The position numbers were made by a program, and so were the translations under genes. From the NCBI GenBank assembly GCA_025559845.1, contig CP048470.1:2155001-2219000 (forward strand): a stretch of 64,000 nt of DNA, written 5' to 3'. Positions 1 to 9,245 of the stretch are shown here, one piece after another. Each line of letters begins with the position of its first letter. Position 1 is the stretch's first letter. Source of the stretch: Agrobacterium tumefaciens. GTDB taxonomy: Bacteria; Pseudomonadota; Alphaproteobacteria; Rhizobiales; Rhizobiaceae. The notes below the pieces were generated by a model. It saw nothing but the letters and a program-made list of their open reading frames with translations. It was not told the DNA's origin and did no database searches.

Positions 1-136
1 CGGGTCCTGCCGTTGCTGAACGGATCTGAAGGCGAAAATCATGTTGACCGCTCCGGCGGGTTTTAGCGACCGGTTCTGCCCGGTCGCCCTATCGGTTGAT
101 CGCCGGCATGGCGATCCGAAAACAGGGAGTTTCCCG
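1..136. other. Left edge, no complete gene
   Basis: Frame 1 stays open from the first base to a TAG at 64-66. It could be the last 21 codons of an upstream gene, but nothing in it is recognisable. The rest is leader for the export gene that starts at 137. An in-frame ATG at 41 exists but has no Shine-Dalgarno sequence and would put a non-hydrophobic stretch before the signal peptide. Confidence 0.35.
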
Positions 137-1396
137 ATGAACGGCTTTTTCGCCGCTACCAACCGTCCGTTTGCCGCACTTGTGCTCGCAGCTTCAGTCG
201 CACTCACGGCACCGCTCTCCGCAATGGCGGAGGGGCAGGGCCACTACAAGCTCGGGACGGCCGATAAGCTTCGGATTCGTGTCGCCGAGTGGCAGCCTGC
301 TGACGGCAGCATCCGCAACTGGGATGTCATCAACGGCGACTATTCCGTGGGCCCCTCCGGCACACTCTCACTGCCATTCATAGGCCAACTTGAGGTTGGC
401 GGAAAAACGCCTGCAGAAGTTGGCGAGGCGATCGGCGCGCAGCTGCAGAGCAAGTTCGCCCTGCGCAACCTTCCCTCGGCTTCGGTCGAGATTGCCCAGT
501 TTCGTCCGGTCTTCCTTGCCGGAGATGTCCAGACACCGGGTGAATACCCATACGCACCAAACCTCAGCGTCTTGAAGGCTGTCAGCCTTGCAGGTGGTCT
601 GCGCCGCTCTGATGCAGGACAGCGCTTTGCGCGCGACTTCATTAACGCGCGCGGTGACGCAGCGGTATACGACAACCAGCGTGCACGCCTGCTGGCGCGT
701 CAGGCGCGACTGATTGCGGAGGTCAAAGGCGACGAGTCCATCGCAAAAACCCCAGAGATGGAAAAGATTTCCGACATCGATGCGCTACTGGCAAGCGAAG
801 GCGCGCTGATGAAATCGCGCACCGAACGCTATACGTTGCAGATGAAGGCGTTGACGGATCTGCGCAATCTTCTCGAAAGCGAAGTGGAATCGCTTCAGAA
901 GAAAACCGAGACCCAGAACCGCCAGCTTCAGCTTGCCAATGAGGATCGTGACCGGGTGAACCGTCTGAACGAGCAGGGCCTCGCGTTGTCGCAACGCCGT
1001 ATTTCGGCAGAGGAACGGGCTGCGGAAGTGGAATCCAACCTTCTCGACATCGACACTGCCGCCTTGCGTGCCAAGCAGGATATCAACAAGGCGACGCAGG
1101 ACGAGATCAACCTGCGCAACGATTGGGAGGCCCAGCGCTCGAAGGAGTTGCAGGACACCGAAGCTGAGCTGGAAAAGCTGAACCTGCAACTGACGACAAG
1201 CCGTGAGCTCATGTCTGAAGCGCTCGCACAGTCCGCAGAGGCGATCAAATTCGACCCGTCGGGCAAAGCCGCCAACATCACATACGTCATCGTTCGTGAT
1301 GAAGGTGGCAAGCCGAAGGAGCTGAAGGTCGATGAAAATGCGATGCTGCAGCCGGGCGATGTCATCAAGGTCGCATCCGAAATCCTGATGCAGTGA
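137..1396 (+). CDS. ExoF-like outer-membrane polysaccharide export protein
   Basis: A 419-aa periplasmic/outer-membrane protein for polysaccharide export. The ATG at 137 follows a CAGGGAG ribosome site and begins a signal peptide that ends at Ala-Met-Ala (about residue 31). There is no lipobox cysteine. Residues about 35-115 look like the Poly_export (Wza N-terminal) domain. The stretch beginning VFLAGDVQTPGEY is a typical SLBB segment. A long Glu/Leu/Arg-rich coiled coil follows (about 180-365), and a final segment ending GDVIKVASE resembles a second SLBB part. The length and the Poly_export plus coiled-coil layout match rhizobial ExoF rather than enterobacterial Wza. The polymerase gene follows after 7 bases, so they are probably co-transcribed. 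Which polymer it exports cannot be told from the sequence. Confidence 0.85.
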   Translation: MNGFFAATNRPFAALVLAASVALTAPLSAMAEGQGHYKLGTADKLRIRVAEWQPADGSIRNWDVINGDYSVGPSGTLSLPFIGQLEVGGKTPAEVGEAIGAQLQSKFALRNLPSASVEIAQFRPVFLAGDVQTPGEYPYAPNLSVLKAVSLAGGLRRSDAGQRFARDFINARGDAAVYDNQRARLLARQARLIAEVKGDESIAKTPEMEKISDIDALLASEGALMKSRTERYTLQMKALTDLRNLLESEVESLQKKTETQNRQLQLANEDRDRVNRLNEQGLALSQRRISAEERAAEVESNLLDIDTAALRAKQDINKATQDEINLRNDWEAQRSKELQDTEAELEKLNLQLTTSRELMSEALAQSAEAIKFDPSGKAANITYVIVRDEGGKPKELKVDENAMLQPGDVIKVASEILMQ

Positions 1397-1403
1397 GGCG
1401 CGA

Positions 1404-2705
1404 ATGCGGATTGCCAAATCGGCACTGATCGATCCTGAGAAGAACGAAATCTATGGAATGGCGGCAATTGCGCTGTCGTTCTTCGTTTTTGCCTATTCGT
1501 CGCGTTTCGGGCAGATCTCGATCCTGGCCTATTATGGCGTCTGGTTTCCGCTGGTGGTGGTGAACTACCGGCAGGTCCTTGGAAACTATGTCCGCTATCT
1601 CTGGATATTTGCGTTCGGTATTCTGGCAATGCTGTCGACCTTTTGGTCGGACGCGGCGTCCGTGACGATGCGTGCATCTATTCAGTACCTCACACATATC
1701 GTCTGCGCGCTGATTGCCATGCGGCTTATCTCGATCCAGACGCTGACGCGTGGTGCTTTGATCGGTATTACGGTCGTATTGCTCTATTCTTTGCTGTTCG
1801 GCATTTATCTCTTTGATGCATTGGACGGGACGTACAGCTTCGTCGGTGCCTTTTCCTCCAAGAACCAGCTCGGTTTTTATGCATCGCTCGGCGTCATATT
1901 CGCTGTCGCGTCAGTTGTCGTTCTGAGGCAGAAGGGCATTTGGTTGCCGGTTGCTGGGGTGACCGGGCTACTGTCCGCCTACAGTTTGCTTGCATCGCAA
2001 TCCGCAACCTCGGTCATTACCACGGCTGCTGTCGTGGGTCTGATTATAGGATTTCTGCCACTCGGTATGCTCTCGCCCGCCAACCGCAGAGGAATATTCC
2101 TCGCACTTGGTGGTCTCGGTGCATTGCTGGTCGTCGCATCGCTGCAATTTGGTCTTCTCGATGCTATTCTCGGTGTGTTTGGCAAAGATACCACTCTCAC
2201 GGGACGTACCTATCTTTGGCAGCAAGGGATCGAGGCTGCGCACCGTGCGCCGATCTTCGGTGTGGGTTATCAGGGCTTCTGGGTCGCCGGTTTTGCCGAT
2301 GCCGAGCGTTTGTGGAATGACTTCTTCATCACAGGTCGCAGCGGGTTTCACTTTCACAACACCTATATCGAGGTTGTTGTCGAGAACGGTCTTGTCGGAA
2401 TGCTCTTGCTCGGTATCGTCCTTTACGGAACGCTACTAGGGCACCTTCGCTCTGTTCTGCTGCGGGAGAATGATCCGCAGGGGCTGGTCTTTTTTGCGGT
2501 CTGTTCGTTGTTCGTCGTGCGCTCCTTCGTGGAGATCGATATCATCTTTCCGTACCAGATCGGATCGTTCCTGCTGTTCTTCGCCGCTGGCAAGCTTAGC
2601 CTTCCGGCGAGAAAGGTGCAGGGGAGCGCGCGTTTGCCAGCCTTTCGCAACGCTTCCTCTGTCCGTTATTCCGGCCTCGGGGAGGAGAACGGTCAGCCAA
2701 GGTAG
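1404..2705 (+). CDS. ExoQ/Wzy-like polysaccharide polymerase (O-antigen ligase family)
   Basis: A 433-aa polytopic inner-membrane protein with about ten hydrophobic segments. The Wzy_C-type signature is present: GAFSSKNQLGFYASLG in the first half, then GRTYLWQQGI and a periplasmic loop with HFHNTYIEVVVENGLVG. Members polymerise lipid-linked oligosaccharide repeats (Wzx/Wzy route) or ligate O-antigen. Its position directly behind an ExoF-like gene favours ExoQ-type polymerisation. The start ATG is preceded by GAGG. It ends 55 bases before a convergent unrelated gene. Precursor assembly glycosyltransferases and a Wzx flippase are not in this window and may lie to the left. Confidence 0.82.
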   Translation: MRIAKSALIDPEKNEIYGMAAIALSFFVFAYSSRFGQISILAYYGVWFPLVVVNYRQVLGNYVRYLWIFAFGILAMLSTFWSDAASVTMRASIQYLTHIVCALIAMRLISIQTLTRGALIGITVVLLYSLLFGIYLFDALDGTYSFVGAFSSKNQLGFYASLGVIFAVASVVVLRQKGIWLPVAGVTGLLSAYSLLASQSATSVITTAAVVGLIIGFLPLGMLSPANRRGIFLALGGLGALLVVASLQFGLLDAILGVFGKDTTLTGRTYLWQQGIEAAHRAPIFGVGYQGFWVAGFADAERLWNDFFITGRSGFHFHNTYIEVVVENGLVGMLLLGIVLYGTLLGHLRSVLLRENDPQGLVFFAVCSLFVVRSFVEIDIIFPYQIGSFLLFFAAGKLSLPARKVQGSARLPAFRNASSVRYSGLGEENGQPR

Positions 2706-2760
2706 TGGGACAGGGGGAGTTGCTGCACCCGGACGGATGAATAGCGCATCGTTGTCGAGC

Positions 2761-3255
2761 TTAGAGATAGTCCGCTGATACATGCGGGCTTGCATGGATG
2801 AAGGTCCACATCTCCTTGCTTATGGCGACGATACCGGCGATCGATTTCTCCAGTTGCTCGATTTCCTTTTCGTCCATCTGCTCCACCTTCCCGTAACGGA
2901 CCTGGCTGTCGTCCTCGACAAGTCGCATCAATTGGGTACTGGAAATTTCGCCCTTTTCATCAAAAGAGTAGATGCAGTGGTTATATTTGTTGCGGGTCTT
3001 CGCTTCTTTTTTCAGGCTGGCGATGATGGAGAGGATGGTCTTCCGGTCCGTTGCTGAGGTGGACGGCAGTTTTGCCAGTCGCTCGATGAGATCCATGCGT
3101 GCACGTGTCGTGTTCAACGTCAGGAAAACCACAATGGCTGCTTCCTTTTCGACCTTGAGAAGGTGGACGATCAGGTAGATCATCAGGCTCTCAGTATTGG
3201 TCCAGACATAATTCAGTCTGCCCACCATCAGCAATACATCCGACATTGCCGCCAT
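2761..3255 (-). CDS. Hypothetical protein, 164 aa, helical
   Basis: I do not recognise this family. The ATG at 3255 has a GGGAGA ribosome site five bases upstream, so it is very likely translated. The first about 40 residues contain two hydrophobic stretches (LLMVGRL and MIYLIVHLL), perhaps a helical hairpin. The rest is charged, with Lys/Glu-rich segments and a C-terminal amphipathic part (EKEIEQLEKSI). There is no signal peptide. It lies alone between the convergent polymerase gene and the type I secretion genes on the same strand. A strong hairpin terminator (3345-3387) separates it from the latter, so it is probably a separate transcript. Confidence 0.7.
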   Translation of the reverse strand: MAAMSDVLLMVGRLNYVWTNTESLMIYLIVHLLKVEKEAAIVVFLTLNTTRARMDLIERLAKLPSTSATDRKTILSIIASLKKEAKTRNKYNHCIYSFDEKGEISSTQLMRLVEDDSQVRYGKVEQMDEKEIEQLEKSIAGIVAISKEMWTFIHASPHVSADYL

Positions 3256-3344
3256 TATGGTCTCCCATGCTCGCAGTAACTAGATGTGTATTATACGCGG
3301 TCGCTGGTGGAAATGACAGTATATCCAAGGTGTCTTTAAAGCAT

Positions 3345-3387
3345 TTTGAAAAACAACGTCCTCCTCGGGCTGGGGCCGAGGAGGACG
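3345..3387 (-). terminator. Rho-independent terminator after the secretion adaptor gene
   Basis: Perfect 12-bp inverted repeat (3357-3368 with 3376-3387, 7-base loop). On the minus strand it is followed by a T-rich tract read from the A-rich bases 3345-3356. It lies 55 bases beyond the stop of the HlyD-family gene. Confidence 0.85.
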
Positions 3388-3441
3388 GAGAGAGGGGTGT
3401 CGCGGCACTGCCAGGAGCCTATTCGCGCCCTCCCTGACTTT

Positions 3442-4800
3442 CTATCTTTCCTTGAACGCACGGGACATGCTGTCCGATACCGGTTTGACCAGATACTCGA
3501 AGAAGGTGCGTTCGGAAGTCTGGATAAGCACGTCGGCGGGCATGCCGGGCACAGGGTGGAAGTTATGCACCTTGGCAATTTCCTCATCGGGAATTTGCAC
3601 CCGCACGATGTAAACATCCTTCACCTGAAGGCCCGCGTTTTCCTCGATACTGTCGGCCGATACATAAAAGACCTTGCCATTTAATACGGGTGTCGTCCGG
3701 CGATTGAGAGCTGAAAGGCGGACTGCTGCGGTCTGTCCTTCGTGCAACTGATCAATCGACGTACGCAATACTTGTGCCTCAAGGATCAATGGCACGTGGG
3801 CCGGCAAAATCTCCATGATCGGCTTGCCAGTGGTGATGACGCCGCCCGGTGTATGGTAGTAGGAGCGGATCACTGTGCCATTGACGGGAGAGCGAATAAC
3901 CGTGCGTTCCAGAACTTTCGCGGCCTCACGGACTTGCTCGCGCACGCTATCAAGATCGGCTTCGGCGGTCTCAAGCGCATCAAGTGCCGCCTGTTTGTTG
4001 GCGTTGATGGCAATGATCTCTTCCTGCTTGAACTTGGCTACTTCCGCCTCGCTTTGGTTCATTTCGCCGGTCAACCGTGCGATGTCGCCCATAGCATCGG
4101 CGATGGCACGTTCCAGTGCAAGCATATCGGTCTTTCTGATAACACCATCCTTCGCAAGCCTCTCTTTGGAATCGCGTTCTTGGGTCAAAAGCGCGAGTTG
4201 GCGATCAAAGGACTGCTTCTGACCATCATATCCCGAATAGCGAAACTCGAGCGACCTGATGTTTTTGTCGATCAGGTTCAATTGCTCTTCTAGCTTCACC
4301 TGCTTGCTATGGAACACCACGTTCTGGCTTTGGATGATGGCATTGATGTCGGGGTCGCTCGCTTCCTTCATGACAATATCGGGGATCTTGAAGGTTTTCT
4401 CGCCCTGAGCCTCGGCGCGCAGACGGGTGACGATTGTTTCGAGGCGCAGACGGCGCAACTGCAGCATGCGTTCATTGGCGAGTGCAGTGGTTTTGTCGAG
4501 GGTCAGGAGTACATCGCCTTCCTTGACAGTTTCACCTTCGTTCACCAGCATTTCTTTGATGATCCCACCTTCGAGGTGCTGGACAATCTTATTGTTGCCG
4601 GTCGCGACAAAACTTCCCTGAGCGATGATCGCCGAGGCTAGCGGTGCGGTGCCAGCCCAGTAGCCGAAGCCGCCGAACGAGGCGAGAAGCACGGCAAGGC
4701 CAATTGAACTGTGCAACCGTATTGACCGTGGTACTTCGCTGTACCACTCGATCTGACCTTGTTCTCTTGTCTCAACGATCGTTTTTTTCTTCCTGAACAT
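3442..4800 (-). CDS. Type I secretion periplasmic adaptor (HlyD/PrtE/PrsE family)
   Basis: A 452-aa membrane fusion protein of a type I secretion system. It has a short cytoplasmic N-terminus, one transmembrane segment at about residues 31-50, and a biotinyl-lipoyl half (GSFVATGNNKIVQHLEGG, then VNEGETVKEGDVLL). A long coiled-coil hairpin spans about 100-280, followed by a second lipoyl half (RSPVNGTVIRSYYHTPGGVI) and a beta-barrel C-terminus. It bridges the ABC exporter to an outer-membrane channel of the TolC class. No TolC-like gene lies in this window, so that partner must be encoded elsewhere. Its ATG is 9 bases after the ABC gene's stop, so the two are one transcription unit. Confidence 0.92.
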   Translation of the reverse strand: MFRKKKTIVETREQGQIEWYSEVPRSIRLHSSIGLAVLLASFGGFGYWAGTAPLASAIIAQGSFVATGNNKIVQHLEGGIIKEMLVNEGETVKEGDVLLTLDKTTALANERMLQLRRLRLETIVTRLRAEAQGEKTFKIPDIVMKEASDPDINAIIQSQNVVFHSKQVKLEEQLNLIDKNIRSLEFRYSGYDGQKQSFDRQLALLTQERDSKERLAKDGVIRKTDMLALERAIADAMGDIARLTGEMNQSEAEVAKFKQEEIIAINANKQAALDALETAEADLDSVREQVREAAKVLERTVIRSPVNGTVIRSYYHTPGGVITTGKPIMEILPAHVPLILEAQVLRTSIDQLHEGQTAAVRLSALNRRTTPVLNGKVFYVSADSIEENAGLQVKDVYIVRVQIPDEEIAKVHNFHPVPGMPADVLIQTSERTFFEYLVKPVSDSMSRAFKER

Positions 4801-4809
4801 AGGTGATCC

Positions 4810-6987
4810 TCAACCCTCGATCTGCTGGGATGGTTTTTCCTGGCGGCCATTGCCAGACAGTGCTTTCAGAACATCCATGCGTTCGCCAAACATGGCGACA
4901 GTCCCGTCTTTCAGTACCATGATCTTGTCGACGCATTGCAGAAGAGCAGGGCGCTGTGTGATTGTGACAGTAGTAATTCCCTGTTTTTTGGCGTGGAGCA
5001 GTGCTTTTGCCAGGGCCTGCTCGCCATGTGTATCAAGGTTGGAATTCGGTTCGTCGAGAACGACAAATTTAGGGTCGCCAAAAAAGGCGCGAGCAAGCGC
5101 GATGCGTTGTTTCTGACCACCGGACAGCGGTGCACCATCGGCGGCGACGACCGTTTCATAACCCTGCGGGAAACCGGCGATCAACTCATGGACGTCTGCA
5201 AGGACCGCGGCCTCATAAATCTGCCGGTCTTCAACATCGTCACGCATCCGGCAGATATTGGCTTTGATGGTACCAGGGAAAAGCTGCACATCCTGAGGCA
5301 GGTAGCCGATGCTTTCGCCGAATTGGCGTTGATCCCAGTTGCGAAGATCCATGAGATCAAGTCGCACGTTGCCTGAGGTCGGCAAGATGGAACCGACGAG
5401 CATCTTGCCGAGCGTCGTCTTGCCTGAGCCGGAATTACCGATGATGGCGAGCGACTCTCCCTTTTTCAAAGAGAACGAAATACCGTTTAGGATGACTTTC
5501 TTTTGGGGCGGTGGCACGAACAGAACGCGCTCCACATCAAGCCGTCCCTCAGGATTAGGCAGACGCAGGCGAGGGAAGTTGAGCGGTGAGTTGAGAAGAA
5601 GCTGCTTAATGCGACCGTAGGCGGCAGCCGATTTGTTGAACTGGTGCCAGCCCTCGATTGCACCTTCGATTGGTGCAAGTGCACGACCTGATATAATCGA
5701 GGCCGCAATCACCATGCCGCCCGTCAGTTCGCCAGAAAGCGAAAGGTGCGCACCCCATCCGAGCAATGACACCTGCGTAATCATGCGGGCGGCCTTGGAT
5801 ACGCCGGAGAACATGATGTTCCGATCCTGCGCGGCAACATGCGACTTTAAGGAACCGGCCGTTTCGCGTCCCCACATCTTCACAGCTTCCGGGATCATCG
5901 CAAGCGCATTGATGATCTGAGAATTGCGCGACATGGAATCCAGGTGGAAATTGGCACGGCTAAGATAACCATTGGCTTCAGCAAATGGACGTGCGGTAAA
6001 GCGCTGGTTTAGCCAGGCAATCAAGAAGAGCACTGCACAGCAGGCCATGATAATGATGCCAAGATGCGGATGCACGAGATAGACGACCACAACGAAGAGC
6101 GGCATCAACGGCGCGTCAAGAAAGGCGATCAGGGTCCCAGACGTAAGGAACGCGCGCAGTTGCTGCAGGTCCTGGAGGGTCTGATAATCCTTCCCGCTGC
6201 CGTGCAGTGAGGCGCGGGCCGCAGCCGACAGGATCGGCGCACCGAGCTGGACCTCCAGTTCTACAGCGGTGCGCATGAGAATAAAGCGCCGGACCGCGTC
6301 CATGAACGCTTGGAGTAGAACTGCGCCGATAACGGCGACGGTCAGCATGATAAGCGTGTCCATCGAACGGCTCGTCAACACGCGGTCGGAAATCTGGAAA
6401 AGATAAAGCGGAATCGCCAGCAACAGTACGTTGATTGCAACGGTGAACAGCATCACGATCACCATGTTGCGTCGTACCGCAGCGATGCCCTTGGCGAGGC
6501 TCAACGCGAAATTGACTGGTTCACTGCGTTTATGGAAACCGCTCCGGTTATCGCCGCCACCGCCGCCGCCACCGCCTCGGTCTTCCGGCTCTTTCCCGTT
6601 TCCACCACCGCCGGAAACCGGTCTACGCTCATTCTCGCGGATCGGACCGTCATTGTTGTCAATGGTTTTAGCGAAAGGCAGGTCTGGCGTGGTTTTGAGA
6701 GTTGTCCCATCGACCTTTGCCTGCGGTTCCTCAACTTGAGGCGCTGGTGGAGGTTCGATGATGGGTGCAGGGGCTATAGGAATATTTCGTGCTTCAGTCG
6801 GTGGAACACGTGTGGATGTCGTTTCAGGAACTGGCGTTTCGGAATTTTTTTCAGCGCTCGAAAGTTGGCGCAGATTTTCAACCGCATCGTTGATTGCCGA
6901 AATGCAGGCTTCTGTCAGCTTGCTGTCGTCGGCATCTGGGTCCAGCGGCCGACCCACGGCAATGGTTTTTCTTGAAAGATGATCCAT
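4810..6987 (-). CDS. Type I secretion ABC exporter with a long N-terminal extension (PrtD/PrsD-like)
   Basis: A 725-aa inner-membrane ATPase that powers type I export. The C-terminal about 560 residues are a standard PrtD-type exporter. The membrane domain begins near residue 165. The nucleotide-binding domain carries Walker A GNSGSGKT (about 516), signature LSGGQKQR (about 620) and Walker B VVLDEPNSNLD. Unusual is the first about 155 residues: Ser/Thr/Pro/Glu-rich, then a proline cluster (APAPIIEPPPAP) and a glycine-rich linker with eight consecutive Gly. PrtD-type exporters normally lack this. It is not a C39 peptidase, since no Cys/His catalytic motif is visible. It sits between the adaptor and the two presumed substrates. 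Confidence 0.92.
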   Translation of the reverse strand: MDHLSRKTIAVGRPLDPDADDSKLTEACISAINDAVENLRQLSSAEKNSETPVPETTSTRVPPTEARNIPIAPAPIIEPPPAPQVEEPQAKVDGTTLKTTPDLPFAKTIDNNDGPIRENERRPVSGGGGNGKEPEDRGGGGGGGGDNRSGFHKRSEPVNFALSLAKGIAAVRRNMVIVMLFTVAINVLLLAIPLYLFQISDRVLTSRSMDTLIMLTVAVIGAVLLQAFMDAVRRFILMRTAVELEVQLGAPILSAAARASLHGSGKDYQTLQDLQQLRAFLTSGTLIAFLDAPLMPLFVVVVYLVHPHLGIIIMACCAVLFLIAWLNQRFTARPFAEANGYLSRANFHLDSMSRNSQIINALAMIPEAVKMWGRETAGSLKSHVAAQDRNIMFSGVSKAARMITQVSLLGWGAHLSLSGELTGGMVIAASIISGRALAPIEGAIEGWHQFNKSAAAYGRIKQLLLNSPLNFPRLRLPNPEGRLDVERVLFVPPPQKKVILNGISFSLKKGESLAIIGNSGSGKTTLGKMLVGSILPTSGNVRLDLMDLRNWDQRQFGESIGYLPQDVQLFPGTIKANICRMRDDVEDRQIYEAAVLADVHELIAGFPQGYETVVAADGAPLSGGQKQRIALARAFFGDPKFVVLDEPNSNLDTHGEQALAKALLHAKKQGITTVTITQRPALLQCVDKIMVLKDGTVAMFGERMDVLKALSGNGRQEKPSQQIEG

Positions 6988-7066
6988 TTTTTCCCGGTTC
7001 CCTGAGCTTTTTTCTTTGAGTTTCCGTTTTTTCCCGGAATACGTCTTTCACCTCTATCGTTTCGAT

Positions 7067-9088
7067 TCAGGCGGTTACTGACTGCATGACATCAGCGGGA
7101 TGCGCATTCGACCATGAGAGGTCGTGCCCTACATTGATGACGCCATCGGACTCATCGGCCGCTGTCGCTGGGTCGTCGTGCAGGAATGCGATGACCTCGT
7201 TTGCCAACTGTGTGGTCGGGTGCGGCTGCGACGTATCGTTTTCGATAATGCCACCCTGGATGAGGATCGCGTCGGAATAGACGGTGCCAGCAACATAAGT
7301 TGTGTTGCCAAAGCTGTCGTAATCGATGATCTGCGCAATATTGACGACGGCGTTGCTGCCGGTATCGATATGGACAGTGGCGTCCTGATTGTTCTGCAGA
7401 ACGCTAGCTGCCGCTTGCGTCACATCGTCGGAATCTCCGAGAACACTGACCTGCTTGATGAAGCTGACATCGTATAGGTTGCCGGTGATATAGAGGACAT
7501 TGAGACCCTGGTATCCCGCGAAATTAGCATCATGCGCCAGACCTTCTGGCATGTTGGGGTCGCGCTCATTGATGGCATTGACTGTCTGGACAATATAATC
7601 GGGCATCGTCTCGAAACGGCCATCACTGCCAACATTGTGGATCGATGCGTCATTCCAGACGAGATTGTTGCCGGATTGAACGGTTGCACCATCGGGCGCG
7701 TCGCTGTTTGCTCGAACCCAGTCATTGTCATAGAGCACGGCGATCTGTGAGATGATGTTCATATCCAGCACATGGCCGCCAACGATGATCAAATCGTACT
7801 GCATGCCGATGCCAAGGAAGTTGGCGATGTTAAGCGCGGCGTTTCCACCCGTCAGTAGGCTGACGCTGGACCCCGACGTCGTAATCGTCATCGTGTCGTT
7901 GTCGCTAACAAACTGATATTGCTCAGTCCAATGCACGAAGGACACGTCTCCTTCCAGAACACTGACACGCCATGACGTGGGGAAAATCGGTGGCGCGCCC
8001 GTTTCCTGGCTGGTGTCTGCTGTGTTTTCGGCTCCTGGATAGACGCTTCGTTCGAAGGCAGCGATGTTGAACGCCGCTGTCGCTGCCTGATCCTCGGAGT
8101 GAGAGAAGACGGAGGCGACTGTATCCCGATCGCTATAGATAAAGGCTTGGGTGATTGCATCGATCTGGTGGTAATCGCCCATGACGGCAGTTACCGACGT
8201 CATCACCCCGGTGTTGATCACGGTTGCGATGTTGGCGACGATGTTTGCGCCGGCAGCCACGTCCAGGCTGTTGCCTGCCAGGTCATCCTGATGAAGCGAA
8301 ACGTCGCTCTTCTCCGGCTCTTCTGGCGGCTTCGCGATGCCGCGATCAGGCATCCAGTCATCGAGAGACGGCTTTTCGTCTACTAGCTCGCCGTTGATGT
8401 ACGTGCCGCTGATGCTGTTTCCCGCCAGCACGAAGTCGTGGTCCGCACCGGTGCCAAGCGAAGTCACATCGTTATCGCGTGCATTGTCGATGTAATCATG
8501 CGCTGTTTTGGCGAGCGACTGCAGAGCTTCGTAGGTGTCGGTGCGCTGGAAATTCGCAAAAGGAGTGAACACGGATGCTTCGTTGTAAAACTCGACAGTT
8601 CGTTCCGTGACGAATGTGGTGTCGCGGCCCACATTGGGGCCGCCCGTCATGTTCAGGTAGTCGTCATCCTGAAGAATGTTGATCTGCGAGATATGCGCTA
8701 TGACGGATCCGGGACCGCTATAGACGACAAGTTCCTGTTCTTGATCGAAGGAAAGGCGACCGGGAAAGCGGAAGTGTGCCGCTGAGATATCAACCGGGAT
8801 CGCATCGGCGAGCTTTTGCACGTCGTGTTCGACCATGCGGGCAAAGTGGGGGCGCACGTAATCGAGGTCATAGTGGCCGGAGCGATACTTGACGCCGGGA
8901 TCGTAGTCGGCAAGAGCCAGGTCGTAGTCCCGGTCAGGAACTGCGTGGACCTCTGAAATCGGCAGCTTGTCCATATCCACCGCTGCAGGGCCCTCGGCGT
9001 ATTTGGTCCTCAAACGCGCCTCTTCCATCTCCATGTCAAAAAGACCGATGAAGTGGGCAATCATGTCTGAAATTTTGTCGATTTGCAT
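7067..9088 (-). CDS. Probable type I secreted repeat protein, 673 aa
   Basis: Function unknown. I chose the ATG at 9088 because a strong GGGAGGGA ribosome site precedes it; the frame stays open upstream for 16 more codons. The protein is acidic and has no signal peptide, transmembrane segment or RTX nonapeptide (GGxGxDxxx). It contains irregular repeats of about 40-70 residues built round a Gly-x-Asn-x3-Asn-Ile-Ala pattern: AGANIVANIATVINTG, TGGNAALNIANFLGIG, TGSNAVVNIAQIIDYD. These are often followed by a hydrophobic strand ending in IxGGxxxD or QxxxLxD. This suggests a repetitive beta structure. The gene directly precedes the ABC exporter gene (79-base gap), so I infer it is that system's substrate, with a non-cleaved C-terminal signal. 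Confidence 0.75.
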   Translation of the reverse strand: MQIDKISDMIAHFIGLFDMEMEEARLRTKYAEGPAAVDMDKLPISEVHAVPDRDYDLALADYDPGVKYRSGHYDLDYVRPHFARMVEHDVQKLADAIPVDISAAHFRFPGRLSFDQEQELVVYSGPGSVIAHISQINILQDDDYLNMTGGPNVGRDTTFVTERTVEFYNEASVFTPFANFQRTDTYEALQSLAKTAHDYIDNARDNDVTSLGTGADHDFVLAGNSISGTYINGELVDEKPSLDDWMPDRGIAKPPEEPEKSDVSLHQDDLAGNSLDVAAGANIVANIATVINTGVMTSVTAVMGDYHQIDAITQAFIYSDRDTVASVFSHSEDQAATAAFNIAAFERSVYPGAENTADTSQETGAPPIFPTSWRVSVLEGDVSFVHWTEQYQFVSDNDTMTITTSGSSVSLLTGGNAALNIANFLGIGMQYDLIIVGGHVLDMNIISQIAVLYDNDWVRANSDAPDGATVQSGNNLVWNDASIHNVGSDGRFETMPDYIVQTVNAINERDPNMPEGLAHDANFAGYQGLNVLYITGNLYDVSFIKQVSVLGDSDDVTQAAASVLQNNQDATVHIDTGSNAVVNIAQIIDYDSFGNTTYVAGTVYSDAILIQGGIIENDTSQPHPTTQLANEVIAFLHDDPATAADESDGVINVGHDLSWSNAHPADVMQSVTA

Positions 9089-9197
9089 GGCGGGTCCCTC
9101 CCTGACCGCTGCGGTCGGGACCGTGGGCGAGCGCATCTAGCTGTCTCATGGGTGGAGACGCAATTTCGATGGCAGGCACCCGGTCGTCAAAACCGCA

Positions 9198-9225
9198 AAC
9201 TGCACCGGCGTCCGCCGGTGCAGTT
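9198..9225 (-). terminator. Stem-loop between the two secreted-protein genes
   Basis: Perfect 13-bp inverted repeat (9198-9210 with 9213-9225). On the minus strand it lies 20 bases beyond the stop of the 325-aa gene and is followed by TTTGCGGTTTT, a broken T-tract. It probably works as a partial terminator or 3' stabiliser, giving more of the first secreted protein than of the exporter genes downstream. Confidence 0.6.
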
Positions 9226-9245
9226 CTTTCGTGACGAGATGGATA

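Noticed and set aside
4810..6987. Bacteriocin exporter with peptidase domain
   Set aside because: The N-terminal extension lacks the C39 Cys and His motifs, and the cargo proteins lack double-glycine leaders.
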